From the NCBI GenBank assembly GCA_021774015.1, contig JAJFJO010000012.1:1-7414 (forward strand): 7,414 nt of DNA, given 5' to 3'. Source of the DNA: Gammaproteobacteria bacterium. Lineage in GTDB: Bacteria; Pseudomonadota; Gammaproteobacteria; Coxiellales; Coxiellaceae. Position numbers and translations under genes: made by a program. How positions within the stretch are numbered: the stretch's first letter is position 1; every line of letters starts with the position of its first letter. Of this stretch, positions 7,053 to 7,414 are shown one piece after another. Below the pieces are notes generated by a model. It had not been told where the DNA came from, searched no databases, and saw only the letters and a list, made by a program, of their open reading frames with translations.

Positions 7053-7082
7053 ATTCTAGCACTCTTTTAAAGAGAGTGCTAA
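7053..7082 (-). promoter_or_regulatory. Candidate sigma-70 promoter of rpoH, overlapping CIRCE
   Basis: On the minus strand TTAGCA (7077-7082, 4 of 6 to the -35 consensus) is followed after 18 bp by TAGAAT (7053-7058, 5 of 6 to the -10). Transcription would begin near 7046, about 60 bases before the rpoH ATG. The -35 box lies within one CIRCE arm and the -10 box overlaps the other, so a bound repressor would block polymerase. Confidence 0.6.
7056..7082 (-). promoter_or_regulatory. CIRCE operator (HrcA binding site) upstream of rpoH
   Basis: The minus strand reads TTAGCACTC, then nine bases (TCTTTAAAA), then GAGTGCTAG. The consensus CIRCE element is TTAGCACTC-N9-GAGTGCTAA, so 17 of 18 arm positions and the exact 9-base spacing match. 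CIRCE is the operator of HrcA, a repressor that folds with the help of GroEL and loses grip when chaperones are occupied by unfolded protein. It lies 71 bp before the rpoH ATG and there is no other nearby gene for it to control. The hrcA gene itself is not in the window. Confidence 0.9.
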
Positions 7083-7126
7083 TTTTAGAGCAGCTGTATC
7101 TGATTGATTTATAATGAGAATGTGAG

Positions 7127-7152
7127 TTTTTTCTTGGTTTCTTTGTTTTTTT
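7127..7152 (-). other. A-tract segment upstream of the rpoH promoter
   Basis: On the minus strand A7 (7146-7152), two A3 runs and A6 (7127-7132) occur in a short stretch. The two long tracts are about 20 bp apart, close to two helical turns. Such DNA tends to bend. It is 45 bp or more upstream of the -35 box, so an UP-element role is only a possibility. Confidence 0.3.
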
Positions 7153-7210
7153 AGAGCAAATACTAGCTTTTTGACGTGGGTTGAAGTGCTCTTATCGCAA
7201 AGTTTTTAAG

Positions 7211-7260
7211 TAAAAACCACCCCGCAGCGAACCTTTAGAATAACGATTGGACGGGGTTGT
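7211..7260 (-). terminator. Possible long-loop terminator next to the 22-bp array
   Basis: ACCACCCCG (7216-7224) pairs with CGGGGTTGT (7252-7260) in 8 of 9 positions around a 27-base loop. On the minus strand five Ts follow the GC-rich arm. This could end a minus-strand transcript entering from the right. The long loop and the fact that one arm belongs to the first repeat unit make it uncertain. Confidence 0.25.
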
Positions 7261-7414
7261 AATAACGATTGGACGGGGTTGTAATAACGATTGGACGGGG
7301 TTGTAATAACGATTGGACGGGGTTGTAATAACGATCGGACGGGGTTGTAATAACGATTGGACGGGGTTGTAATAACGATTGGACGGGATTAGAATAACGA
7401 TTGGACGGGATTAG
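7239..7414. repeat. Tandem array of eight 22-bp units, open at the window edge
   Basis: Eight units follow one another with no spacer, starting at 7239, 7261, 7283, 7305, 7327, 7349, 7371 and 7393. Each begins AATAACGATTGG; units 1-6 end GGGGTTGT and units 7-8 end GGGATTAG. Apart from that and one T-to-C change in unit 5 (7341), the copies are identical. The array fills the right end and may continue past it. It is a minisatellite; its function is unknown. Near-identity points to recent expansion or homogenisation. The period is about two turns of DNA, which would place a bound protein on the same face, but no binding protein is known for it. Confidence 0.95.

Noticed and set aside
7239..7414. 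CRISPR array
   Set aside because: The 22-bp units are joined directly, with no unique spacers between them, and no cas gene is present.

Overview
This window is a compact, one-directional stretch of a gammaproteobacterial chromosome. Every convincing gene lies on the minus strand, so transcription runs from right to left. The order is rpoH (heat-shock sigma factor), a periplasmic DsbA-type thiol oxidoreductase of the Com1/DsbA2 kind, glyQ and glyS (the two subunits of glycyl-tRNA synthetase), and a large exported repeat protein cut off by the left edge. The base composition is moderately AT-rich. The Com1/DsbA2-type protein next to rpoH, followed by glyQS, resembles what I remember of the Coxiella region. 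I therefore favour a member of the Legionellales, probably Coxiella-like, but the species cannot be named from this sequence.

Right end (6986-7414): no gene is visible. The outermost 176 bases are eight head-to-tail copies of a 22-bp unit, and the array may continue beyond the window. Between the array and rpoH lie an A-tract-rich segment and, at 7056-7082, an almost perfect CIRCE operator (TTAGCACTC, nine bases, GAGTGCTAG on the gene strand). CIRCE is the binding site of the heat-shock repressor HrcA. It overlaps the best sigma-70-type promoter in front of rpoH, so the heat-shock sigma factor itself appears to be under HrcA control. This is the most interesting regulatory signal in the window.

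Middle (4089-6985): rpoH is full length and followed by a GC-rich hairpin. The DsbA-like gene has its own candidate promoter, a signal peptide, a CGHC active site and a cis-proline loop, and is also followed by a long hairpin. glyQ and glyS overlap by 8 bp and have exactly the lengths (303 and 689 residues) of the E. coli subunits.

Left end (1-1949): a single open frame of 649 codons starts at GTG, carries a signal peptide and contains four related modules of about 128 residues that look like TPR-type helical repeats. Its C-terminus lies outside the window. It is not recognisable as a named protein and is the least characterised gene here. A 7-bp inverted repeat surrounds the candidate -10 box of this gene.

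Three of the five genes (the repeat protein, glyQ and the DsbA-like gene) are best started at GTG. Heat-shock control and envelope protein folding lie side by side, but each gene block has its own likely promoter and end signal. The window therefore looks like neighbouring units rather than one operon.
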